Source: Augochlora pura
Taxonomy: Eukaryota > Arthropoda > Insecta > Hymenoptera > Halictidae
DNA: 64,000 bases
Reading direction: 5' to 3'
Assembly (NCBI RefSeq): GCF_028453695.1
Contig: NC_135779.1
Span: forward strand, 4,774,001 to 4,838,000
The notes under the pieces are model-generated. The model had not been told where the DNA came from, searched no databases, and saw only the letters and a program-made list of their open reading frames with translations. The stretch's first letter is position 1; the number at the start of each line of letters is the position of its first letter. Shown here one piece after another: positions 46,901 to 58,944 of this stretch. Position numbers and translations under genes: made by a program.

Positions 46901-49900
46901 TCGTTGCTTTTAGCCGGAAAATTAAGTATTTATGACCTATTCTACGAGTCGTGCGTGACGATGCTTCTTTTATGAGCTCGGCTGCACGTGATGACGCGTA
47001 AACCGATAACCTTCAGTTTCGGTAATTACAGGTACCAACTTTCGGCATCGAAATTATACAACGTACACGTGGCGAACAAATGTCGAGCTGCTGCTGCTGC
47101 TTCTGCTGCCTCGAGAAACGCGAACGGTGGGTCACGTTCGATTTTTTCGAGTGTTTCTGGCATGTCGCCGAGCGAGCACGCCCTTTTCGATCGAAATCGA
47201 ACGCACGCACGAAATCGTCGATGGTTACGAAGGGGAAAATAAATGCAATCGACGAAGGGGCATCGATGAAATTCAGGCCGGATCGACGTGTTCGACGGAG
47301 AACGACGCGACGTGCTCCTGTAAAGAACAAAGGAGGATTTTTCGAGGCGCCGCGCCGCGCCGGTGCGAGCAGCACCTGGAAAGCTGTCGGAGGGACCAGC
47401 ATTCGGAGGATAGGAGCGGCCGGGCCCGTAATATTGGGAAGCCTGCAGCTGTCACAGCAGCTGCAACCCTCTTCCCTTGCTCACAATCTGACCGTCAGCT
47501 TTTCTACATCCTCCTACTCCTCCGCCTCTGCCACCTTCTCCTCCCGGCACCTCGTTCTCATGCTCGAACTTCTGTTTCGCGTTCCTCGTCCTCGTTCGAC
47601 CGACTCGAACTCGGCTTTGGAAACGCCACCCTTGGATACAGCGTCTGCTCGTCGGTCGGCAACTATTTGTCACATGCGGAAACGTATAGGATTTTTCGTG
47701 GAGCTGTACCACGAATAAGAGGTAATAGAACCTTCATTATACGAAAGTGAGTAACATGAACATTCGGCACATGGATTGCTTTAGATTAGATTGATCATAT
47801 TTTATTTTAATAAATTAAATTATTCGTTTAAGATGACAAAGGAGAAGTTCATTTTATTTAGCGAATTTATTTCTACTGGACCACAAGAAATACTTGAACT
47901 TAGAATTTTTACCATGCGACAAACAAAACCGACCTGCCAGTACAGAAGACGATATAAAGTTACGGAAGAAGAGGCTTTAATTATAAACTATTTCAAAAAT
48001 TGATCACCGTACAAACCAGGAAAAGGAAATAATTCTCGTTTCATTTTAGCCAAACGACAAAATAATCTTTTGACACGGAAAGCAGCAACTTATGGAATGC
48101 AACAGCAGGATGGGTTCGCAACAAGTGGTCGCACCTAGATGCAGCACGGAAAAAAAAGGTGACAAGAGGAGCACGGTAATGAGACATGCAGAGAGGACAA
48201 ATGGTGGGAGAAACCGTGGCAAGAACCTGCGCTATCCGGGGACGTAAAGCACCGTCTCCGCGCCAGGAAATAAAACATTATACGTTTCGTGCTCGATAAA
48301 TATCCTGTGAAACGTGGAATGAAAGCGCAAAGGGAGGAAATGAATGTGCCCTCAGCACTTTAATGGGATGTTCTTCAAAAGGGCCTCTCTGTGGGCCCCC
48401 CCTGTTCGTTTCCTGACGAACATGTGGGTGTATCTAGGCTGAACCGAGCTCAGGGCTGAGCAATCATCCCCCTTTCGAAGCCAACCACCGAGACCATCCT
48501 CGGCTCTCCTCGAGGTGGAATGCTCGGCGTCGGTCAGCTGCTTCTCGCATGAACCTAAACTTCCTGCGCCACGCGCACATCTGCTCCCTTTCTGTTATGG
48601 TGGGGATAATCTGATGGTCCTGGATATATGGTTACGTGGGCCATTCTTGTAGATTTAAAAACTTTGTTCGGAGTTTGGATCGGGCGTGCAACGTATCGAT
48701 GCTTCGATGCGCAATCGATTCTTTGTTTTGTAATTTAAACAAATTATATTTCGCTCAGATACTCGTCATACGAATTCTAAATTTATTCGAGCTAAATATA
48801 ATTTTTATGATAATTATCGACTTCAGGTAACAAGACATCGAATTTGTATATTTCTATTTTCCTTTGGAAAGTGATTTTCTATGTCATATAGATTTTATCT
48901 CAGGTTTTCATTCAAGAATTTCTTTAGTACAAATTTTACTGCATCCACTCTAAATTGTACAATATAATTGTACATAATTTTAATAATTCTATGTAAATTG
49001 TACACAAAATTCCATATAATTTTGCACACATTCTTTGGAAAGTTTTATCCGTTTTATGCGGATTCCCCTTTATCTTAGATTCTGATCTTTATTGAAGTCG
49101 ACGAGGTATCCCACAGGTCTAAAAACTTGCTGGGAATTGCTCGAGCATTGATTAAACACTGGAATACATTTTAGCAGGCAGTCTCGAGCGGTTGACAAGC
49201 AAACTCGTTAAAATCAGCGACGCCGCTTTCGATTCGTTTCCATTCATTCGCAATTAACTCGATTGAATTTTCTCGACAAGTGGCCTTAAACGAACTTAAG
49301 TACTTTCTTCGGCAGTGGCGGAGGTTAAACGGTCGCGACGGAGGGCAAAGCAACAATCGTCCGATTGTCTTCATCGAATTTCAACGCGATAAAAATATTC
49401 GTAATTTATGTGTTTACTTAAGCATCGAGTTTTATTATTAGCTGCTCTTTATATTTTCGTATCGCATTTCGCTGCGCTTTTCTCTTTATCGTTACAAAGA
49501 AAATAACACGATACAACAATTCTTTGTGCAGAATAAGAACTGTCTTCGTTGATAGCAAGATGTAGGCACTGCATTAATTTTTTTTCTAATATAATTGTAT
49601 TTACTACTTATTACATTTCATTTATTAATTATTCATTCAAAATTCTAATATTTATCTTCTGTATAATATTTCGAATGAATAAATTATTATATTAAATATT
49701 TTTCATATTTTCTATTTGCTCTACTCATTTTTGGCTATTTATTTTATGCACTTTTAAGTAATTAAACATTTTTTACACATTCGAAACAACGTGAAAGAGA
49801 GAAACCAAATCTTTATTATTTTTTTTTTTTTTTGAAATTCTACCTTCTAATTAATGTTGTATTTTACAGAAAGCTTGCTGATTACAACTAATATTTTCTT

Positions 49901-51204
49901 ATCAACGCAGGCGCACGCGAGGGAGTCGTTGCACTGCGGCCAGCACATGTGTAATTAATCCATCGATCCAATTCACGACGACAATGGACGTGGCAGGCGG
50001 TCGATCGGGACGAGACCGGAAGTCGGAACTATTACGACCGGTTTGCGAGAGACGGTCGACGATCCGACGCAATTACACATCGTGGCCGGCATGAGAGAGT
50101 CGTTACGAAACTCAACCTTTTCCGCGGCGCGGCGATTTTGCCGGTGGAATCGCTCGTGAAATTCTTCGCTCTGTCCGTCCCTATGTCTTTCTCTCCCACG
50201 CTCGTATCGCCGATAAATCTCCCGGTCTATCAGGAAGGTACAAGTTTGTCGCCGCGCGTTCGCCTATGCATTCCAGTCGAGCCCGCGCGCAATTAACACG
50301 AAACCGGGGTCCGACGTCGGGGTAAATTCCCAACAAATTGTTTAAACGGTGATTCTCTATCTCGCGGTTACGCGTGGAACGATTGTTGGCATAATGATCG
50401 CCTGGGTTTCTTGCACTCCGTCTATTTATACGGTCTTCGAGCATCGCTTTTCAGCATCACGCACGCTCAATATCTCTGTTTATACCGGTCCGACGTGTCT
50501 GGTGGTCCACGAACGTGTCCCAACGTCTTTTAAAACGGAATAACCTTTTATACAATTGAAGCAATTGGCTCGATTTTGTTTTTAGAATTTTACCTCGCAA
50601 GAAGCGCGGTAGAGTCGTGGAAATAGACAAAATTTTCATTTTGTGCTGCATTTATGTGATTCATTGTTCCCTTGGCATGCAATGATGAGACGATCTGGTA
50701 GATTGCACTGGGAACGCGATAAACTCGTTTTGCTTCGAGCAGCTTGTAATGGTCCTTTGACTATTATCTACTCTCGACGTTCGTGCGAACGTATTTGTGG
50801 GACAGATCGCGGAGGGATGGGTTATTGAGTGATGAAACGATTGTTTTTTCGATACCGATTAACTTATCATGCACGAGGAGCGACGTCACGGAAAGGGTCG
50901 CACGAGATTTTTACTTCGAGCTGCGCTCATTATAGTCTTTGTCCCTTTGACACGCAATGACGTGACGACGGAGAAAATTGCGACGAGGAACTTGTTCTGC
51001 TTGCGACTGAATATGATAATTCTTTTAGCATTATCTGTACTTAACTCGTAGGCACACGAAATGCTGTAATGACAGTGTACACGGTGACGTTAACTATTAT
51101 TTTGTACGAACTGATGAGAGCTTTATATTTATTAAATCATGCGCTGTGGTACATTGTTTTCCCGGGATTAAAATGAATATTATTTATGTTAGATAGTAGG
51201 TAGT

Positions 51205-51332
51205 ATTGAGTTTTAAATATTATGTATTATTAAGTTTTTAATACTAGATATTATTGAGTATTTAATATTAAATATTGTTGAGTATTTAATATTAGATATT
51301 ATTGAGTATTTAATATCAAATATTATTGAATA
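51205..51332. repeat. 24-bp tandem repeat, about 5.3 copies
   Basis: Units start with ATTGAGTATTTAATAT at 51205, 51229, 51253, 51277, 51301 and 51325 (partial). The inner copies differ at one to three positions. This is an AT-rich minisatellite. Confidence 0.9.
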
Positions 51333-51645
51333 CTCGTTTATTTTCAAATCCTGTTCTCTCGGGGGGTAAACAGGCATTGCAACCAGCATTTGTACGAAAC
51401 TTCTTTCTTTAATGCGGCACAAATGATAAATTAAAACGTAAGTAACATCTGTAATCACATCGAATTCAATTGAATTCGTATGCGAATACTCGTGTGAACA
51501 TATCCATAGGAAAAGATCGTGAAACGAGTTATTGTTCAGCGATGGAACAATTGTTCTTCCACACCGATTCACAGCATATGCATTCTCAAGCGTATAAAAA
51601 TTCCCTGAAAAATGAATAACAAAATCTCGTGGTCTCTTTAGTTGC

Positions 51646-51662
51646 TACCCTTTGCACTCGAA
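51646..51662 (+). repeat. Dispersed repeat terminus, copy
   Basis: TACCCTTTGCACTCGAA matches the termini at 17381 and 34017. Confidence 0.5.
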
Positions 51663-52544
51663 GCTTATTTACCTCTAAATTTAAAACAGTATTTCATTCT
51701 TATATACATTTCGTACACTTTTCGCAGTTTTTCAAATATAAATAAATCTGGTAACGTATAGGTTATTAAAATTATAAAAATATCTACATAGAGTTTTTAT
51801 TTTAAGCTTATTTAGATTATTATTATTTATTTTCGAATTTTGAGAATATTGACCGTCCCATTTTTGAGACACTGGCCCGACCAACTACTGCAAATATGAA
51901 AAAGCCTAATATAATAAATTTCAATAAATATAAGAGAAAGGACAACAGTGTGTATTAATTTAAAACGTAGTTCAATAGCGACGGTCGTTTAACCGGGCGA
52001 CGTTTCGGAGGAGTTCGTTGGAATTCCGCGCAAATGGGACACCCTGTACTCTCGCGCATTGTGTAATCGGCCTTAAGGATAAACGGACGGACGCATACAC
52101 ATGCAGCCGCGGCTAGGCGCATTCGCAGGCAGGGAGGTTCGTATCAGAAAACGGCCAAGTGAAAGGATAGGCACGAGTTCATCTTGTGTCTCAACCTCCG
52201 TGCAGCCTTCTCGCCTAAGTACGTATCCTTTCGTGCTGCAAGTGCGTCAGGCTGCACGACGAGGACAGGCGGCCGGGCTCGAGCCGGGCTCGTTTTAATG
52301 GAGAACGACACACGGTCGCCTTTCCTATTTTATAATGGAACCGGCGCCGTTGTTTAACTCTCTTTCGCGGGTACGTCGACCTCGCGCGAATCGCAACGAC
52401 GCCGCAATGTTTGGTTATTCTACGCGTCATCAAGATTTATGCCCGTCTGAAAACGAGAGAACAATTATGGCGGGACTCACGAGACACTGTTTAACGACAG
52501 ACGAACATCCACGAGAACTGTGCTAGCTCTTGGGCGTTCGCTAG

Positions 52545-52556
52545 TGACGTCACGTG
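52545..52556. promoter_or_regulatory. Fused CRE and CACGTG E-box
   Basis: TGACGTCACGTG joins a full CRE to an E-box overlapping by two bases. Binding by CREB/ATF or bHLH-Zip factors is inferred. Confidence 0.35.
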
Positions 52557-52821
52557 TGTAAAAGCGACGTTCGTGGTTTACAGAAAACGAGATGGATTAC
52601 GCGTTGTCAATTATGGGCGTAGCTTAATGTCCGAAGAGTTCGCGGCTTTGCATTGCTAATTGTTTCCATATTTCGCAACAGAGATGGATTGTGTTTAATT
52701 AACTATTTCAGGGAAAGAGGTAACAAATTATATCATTACTAACCCAGAAAGTTGCTTAAGAAGTTGACGCTTTTAAAAACTTTAACAAATATTCTTAAGA
52801 ACTCCATTTGCAAAGTATAAA

Positions 52822-52852
52822 GTAATAATGATAATAATGATAATAATAATAG

Positions 52853-52883
<31 letters not shown>

Positions 52884-52888
52884 AGTAA
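52822..52888. repeat. Imperfect (AAT)n microsatellite
   Basis: TAA/AAT triplets run for about 67 bases with G interruptions. Confidence 0.9.
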
Positions 52889-55184
52889 ATACCAACGGCG
52901 ATCAGTAAATTCCTAGATCCTAATCAAATCGAATTCCTCCACAAACGCATAAAGTTGCATCGTTTGCGTCTTAGTGAAAGGATGTTAATAATTGATTAAG
53001 AAGCAGTGCCTACATGATACTCATATAGAGAATGATCGGAACATGTGGTAATTTTGCAAATTACTTCTTAAGATGCTGGAAAAATTCACTCTCGGGCCTA
53101 GAGAGTATATCTAAGGACAGCCGCCGTGTTTTAGAAAGTGCACCACAAAATTGCACTGCATTTTCAGCTTTCTATTCGGCATAATACATTTTTTTTAAGT
53201 AGTGCCAGCGAATAAACGAACGTTATACTTTAGAAAGAGAAGTTCGAACGTTAGTACGCCGCTTACGGAAAATCACAGTCGTAGCGCAGCGCGGTTATGA
53301 TACTCTTTAATATTTGCAAGACTATCATGAATTTCCACGGTTTTTATGAAATCGAAAAATCAATTAGTGACTCATTTCCGTTCTTGATAAGGTTAACATG
53401 AGATTGTTAATTTAGAGACTGTGCTACATTCACCAGGCGTTTTTGCAGGGTACTAAGAATGCGTACGATATGCAGTCCGCTTATTAATTTGCTACGTCCG
53501 GTTACTTATAGGCTCCACTGCCTTCTTGGACGTTAAAAACGAGAGGTCTAAATAAATACAATATTTTCATCGATGTAAAGCTCATCGCGCGTTAGTATTT
53601 TTAGAGTCCGACGAGTTTGCTGTGAAAGAAAATTCTCTAGTTTCTTTCACCCGCGGTTCAACGATGGAAGAGTCTATTACATAAGAGGCAACAGTGATTT
53701 CACGCAGCGAAATACCCGTCGCAATTAATTCCATCGAGTACACGCGTTTTCTCGTAGCTCGGAGACTCGCTCAAGCGGATACAAATCGCCGCGCTGCTAA
53801 TCGATTCGCACAGTGTCGATTTTCGAATAAACATTGAAAGAAAATATCGCGCGGACTCTGCTGTTTTCCTCGTCGATTTTCCGGGCGGATACGCAAAAAT
53901 GCCGAGTCACGCGGCGATTAGCACGCGGGCAAGAGGCGATTCGTGTGCGCGCATACCGCGCCTCGGCAGCATCTTGAACGAGCGCGGAGCATCTGTTCGC
54001 CAGGCCGTCGCGCGGGCACCGCGTGTGCAGGAGAAAAGAAAATCGTTCGGAACTGGTGACTGGGCGGCCGGGTATATAGGTTCGAAATAGCAGCGTGCCG
54101 AAATCACGGTCCGGCTGAGAGATGCACCTGCACCGCGTGCTGCATCCTCGCCGATCACCGGCCAGATGCTCCTCACACCAGCTAACCCGGGTTCGCGCGG
54201 TTCTGCTCGACAAAGATCCGCCGGGATTTTATCGGCGGACCGCCGCAGCGATGTTTATGCAAATCTCGCGGTTTCGAGAGGTCGTCGGGAGCAGCCGGGA
54301 ACGCCGGGAAAATTCATGGCTCTTTTATGGTTGGTTATTCTATGAATTGAAGGGAGAAAGTCGGTCCGACGCGGGCCAGAGCGAGTCGGACGCCGGGAAT
54401 TTGCATAAATATTCGGTCTGCGCGATTATCTAACGCCAGCTTTGTCGGCGATCGACGATGAGCCGACTTCGTATCGGCGATTAAATGGAATGATTGATCA
54501 ACGGTGGATGTTATTAATCAACGTGACACCGACCGTCGATGATATTGCAATCCGCGGTGCAATAAACGTGAAACATCGCATAGATACTGTAATAATTGCT
54601 TATTTGTCGAGGCTTCTGCGTGCGAGAGGAATTTTGTCTGAACTGATTATTAAAATTGATTATTAAATGGCGAGTTGCATAAATAAATACGTCTGGTTCG
54701 TCCGCAACAATGATTTATAGATAAAGGTAGCTTCTATATTACCGAGGGGTTGGACTGAATTAATGCACTAGGAGATCTTAAAAAATAATCGTATTATAAG
54801 CTGTGAAAGGCTCAAGACGTAATTAAATATTTAAATCGTGATCTCGAATGAACGAGATGCCCTATCACTGCTGTGACCCACGCGGTGCGCGCGCCCTTAA
54901 TATATCAGTCAAACGAGACCTCGATCAAAGGAAGCTCCCGCTTAATCGAGAAGCCATAAACTGGAACCTTGGTCTCATTGTGTCATCTTTGTGAGTCAGA
55001 GCATCCCCAAACGAATTTACTGTTCAATGAAAAACATCGCGCCCGGTTGCCTTGCCTTGCAATCGATTTTTATAGCGAGCTTTCTAACCGTGACGGATAG
55101 TTGCATTACCGAGCCGCGTTTAACGCAAGCTCGATGTTAAATACTATGGTAATAGTAATTCAATTCATACGAACGCTAATTTAA

Positions 55185-55327
55185 TTCACGCAAAACGTTA
55201 TTTAAATTTCATTCACGCAAAATATTATTCGAATTTAATTCACGTGGAATATTATTCGAATTTAATCCACGTGGAATATTATTTTAATTTAATTCACGAG
55301 GGATGTTATTTTAATTTCGTTCACACG
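55185..55327. repeat. 27-bp tandem repeat, five copies plus partial
   Basis: Units begin TTCACG(C/T) and contain AATATTATTCGAATTTAA. They start at 55185, 55212, 55239, 55266, 55293 and 55320 (partial). Neighbouring copies differ by a few bases. Copies 3 and 4 contain CACGTGGAATA. Confidence 0.9.
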
Positions 55328-58300
55328 TTAACACGTGTTCCATTCGCTTTAACAATGTATTTAATTTCTACAGCATTTCTCGCATAATCGGATTATAGAA
55401 ATAGTTAAAAATCATAACCGTATCCAAATGATGTAATTAATTACGAAATGGATGCTCGACAAGTTTTACACAGGGGCGGAGTTAAGGTAATAAATAGTAG
55501 CTCAAATCGGACGGTATTTAGACGTCGTTACACTGGACTATTTTTCTCGATCATTGTAAATCATTTCAGCGACTCCGCGTTCTGGCATTAATCCGATCAA
55601 AAACTGGTCTTCAAGGTTCCGCCGGCGCGGCCATCGCGGAATTAATTGCCAGCGGTCGCGTTAGTTTCCAGAAACTGCGGAAGGTGACCGGTATCGCCGG
55701 CACGGCGGAGAAAAGAAATCGTAGAACACATTCGAAGCCGATCGACGGACGATTATCGGCCGGGGAGCTTATAATGTATGCGAATATATTAAGAGGACCG
55801 CAAACAACTGGCCAGTTATGATTGCGCCAACGGCACCGCGAAACTACATATTAATTGGCAGTGTTACTTATCGCGTAATAGGATATTTCGCGATCGCTTC
55901 CCTTTCTTTCTCTCGGCGGGCTTTTTATCGGACGACGGCGTGCGACCGGCACGATCGCAGCCAGTGTCTTCCGCGCATGGAAACCAGAGTAACCAGTGCA
56001 GCGAGCAAAAAGCTGCAGCTGTCACTGCTCTACGGCAGCTGCAACACCAGCGCATCGGCCCTAGCGGTCGGGCTAACGCGATTCCTATATGTTATTTAGC
56101 ATCCGTCGGAGATTTCTCGACGATTTTCCGTCGATCTACGAACTCTCAGAATCTCTTCTTCCTCGGCAAAAATTTATTATCGCCTTCGGATATTATTTAT
56201 CGAAGCTGAAAATTTTTACAGCGACAACGCTCGTGACGCCAAGGTAAGAAAAGAGGCTATTTAAAGAGACAATATTGTGGGGAATATGGGAGACACGAAT
56301 CTCTGCGATATTGCATTTGAAGAAGTGGAGTTTATAGTTAAAAAAAAGGGGTTCACAAATAATTAAAAATATTGATACAAATGATTAAAGAACAGAATAA
56401 CAGTTGACCTTAGTTAAAAGGGAAAGAGCGATTAATTTAATAGCGATTAATTATCCTATCTTCTTTTATTAAAGATAATTATTTACAATTCTATAATTTT
56501 TTACTTTTTGAAAGAAAGAACTACTGTTGGAAGAATGAACAAGTTAGTTTAATTATTTACTCGGGTAATCTCTGGATAGTGGACCGAGGGAGCCTCGAGG
56601 AGATTTCCGACCGATCGTCAGCCGCCTTTCGGGCGAACAGGAAGAGAGAAATGATCGGGACGATACGAAACGGGGGAGCGACTGTTAGACATCATTCGAT
56701 GACATTTTCCTCGCGGCACGTTCACGCCTATCGCGATCGAGCGTGCGCTCACGAGCTCGCTCGGCTATTTTCTCGGAGTGAACCTCGAGGCCGGGATCCT
56801 CGACTTTCTCTCATCACAGTGCATCCATCTTGGGTGTACGGTTACATATGCACGGAATGCTGCCGCTGACCGATAAACGACCGTAAATGTTTAAAACGAT
56901 AGAGCCCGACCGATTAGCGATGCCCCTTTTTAGCGAGCTTTTCGTCACGGCCCATTTTCGCGCGAGTCTTGGCCGCGTTTCTCGAATCCCGATCGATTTG
57001 GAAACTCGGACGTCTTGTTCGTTCATTCAGAGATCTCTCCAGACACTGGACTTTCCTATTGTGGAATTATTTATTGTAGTTTGCCGACAATTTAACCGAG
57101 AATCTCCGCGCGAAATGGGAATGTTCTTGATTTTGTGAGAATTCAGTTCTTTTAATTTTTCTACTGTTTTATATTTCATATAATTATTTTAATCGTGAAC
57201 GCATTAAATTCGCAGTATTAATAATAATTTATGGAATAATAATTTAAGCACGAACAATAATTTAAGGTTTCTTTAATTTTAAATTTCAATTATGGTAGAC
57301 AAGGATTTCTGAATCGATTTTTCAGAATCAACACAGTTGCAATTTTCAAGCAATAAACCATAGCGATTAGCATGATTTAACACGACATTACGGCGCGGGT
57401 ATTGATTATTCCAAGTATCATAACGCAACTACACCGCTGTTCTAAACAAAGTGCAATAATTAATAATTCCGTCACACGCGACAGACAGCGACCCTGTTAA
57501 CAAAAGTTCTGAACTTATCGATTTTTATATATGTCTGCATTACTTAATAATTTACTGTATCGCGACCACGTGTCTTGCGCGAGTGAGTCATGCACTGTTT
57601 TTAAAAACATTCGGCAGTCATACCTCCCTGCTTAGTCACAGCGAGCGGACGCATTTAATTATAACAGGCCTAGTCACCTGCCATTACTCGATCAGAAAAG
57701 CGAACAATATTAATCCGTGATTCTAGGGGTGGGGACAAACCTCGATAATCTTAAAACGGTTTCAAAGTTATTACGAGCGCGAGAAGATGATGGAACGGCC
57801 AGCCGTGAATTTGAAAGCATCGTTAAAATATCGCATCGCGGAACTGTTGAAATGCGCAATTACACGAGCGCCATAGATTATACCACTACCAACACAGTTG
57901 GACATTATTCGAGATGTTCTGCCAATTAAATTTGACTCGAACATTCTTGTAATTCCCTGGCTACCGATCTTTGAAATAGTTCTAAAAAGAAGCAGAAAAC
58001 AGCGTTGCTTCTTTTTAAAAGCGAATCGTTGATGCGTTTCCGCCGAATGGCACGTTAATTGGCAAAATCTGTTCCAGCCGCCGTAAACAAAATTAGCCGT
58101 GTCACATCGAGTGTATAAATCGAGCTATCGTTTCACGATCGTTCTCGTCTACGTTCCACGGGAACGGCAACGGCAACGCGCGAAGAAAAAGGTGGCACAC
58201 GGCCGCGAGTTCCCGGCAACACGTGGCCGCGCGTAGCCGACGATAGGCAAATAGTCCGGGGAACGGTCGGCGCACGGTGACCTCATTATTCCTCCGCGTC

Positions 58301-58549
58301 GATCGGATTGTTACGAATTAATAATTCATCGTACCGGTTTACCGGTGAAGTCGGCCGTCCTTCGCGTGCGCGCACGGCCGCCTATCTATGACCGACGCAA
58401 TCCAATATTCCTCGGCGTGTAATTAATGTAATCGTACGCGGGGATGAACCCGCCGATTCGACCCGGTTTAATTGGTAACGCGAAGCCCGCGGATCGTGTT
58501 CCCGCTGTAAATCTTTGCCTGTGCTACGGCGAGAAGGGACGCTCGCAAA

Positions 58550-58571
58550 GGAGGAGGAGGAGGAGGAGGAA
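58550..58571. repeat. (GGA)7 triplet tract
   Basis: Seven GGA units in a GC-rich block, followed by ACTTATAAGC. Confidence 0.9.
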
Positions 58572-58932
58572 CTTATAAGCGAGGCATTTCGAGCGCGACG
58601 AGGATCGCGGGAGTGCGCAACATGGCGGGGTTCATCTTGATCTAACCTCGTGGGCTCGTCGTTACCCGGCCGGGATTGTTTATAAAGACCATTGTCGGGG
58701 CCGCAGGTGTTTGCTCGGATTTATGATCGCAAGGAATCCGATCGCGGGAGCCAGTTTTCGGGATTATTTTGTCGCGAGCGGGATCGACGCGGCGGCGCCT
58801 ATCGTTAAAATCGCGGAATCTTTCAAATTCATGAAAACGCGTTAATTAACGAGGCCCATTAAGATTCTGATTTTCTGTTTACAATGAGTAATTGTTGCAC
58901 TGTGTAGTATGGAAATGCGAATTTCCATAAAG

Positions 58933-58944
58933 ATCCGCAGTCTA
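58933..58944. repeat. Solo terminus of the TIR element family
   Basis: ATCCGCAGTCTA matches the right end of the element at 38913-39226, including an adjacent TA. No partner terminus was found nearby. Confidence 0.35.

Noticed and set aside
47080..47750. Two overlapping open frames of 212 and 207 codons
   Set aside because: They sit in CpG-rich DNA where stops are rare, overlap in different frames, begin in a TGC triplet run and show no domain or gene-like splice context.
51213..51572. 119-codon minus-strand frame with repeated KYSII-like residues
   Set aside because: It is translation of the 24-bp minisatellite, whose period is a multiple of three.
51205..55327. Regular tandem arrays as a possible CRISPR
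   Set aside because: The units are contiguous without unique spacers, AT-rich and in a eukaryotic setting without cas genes.
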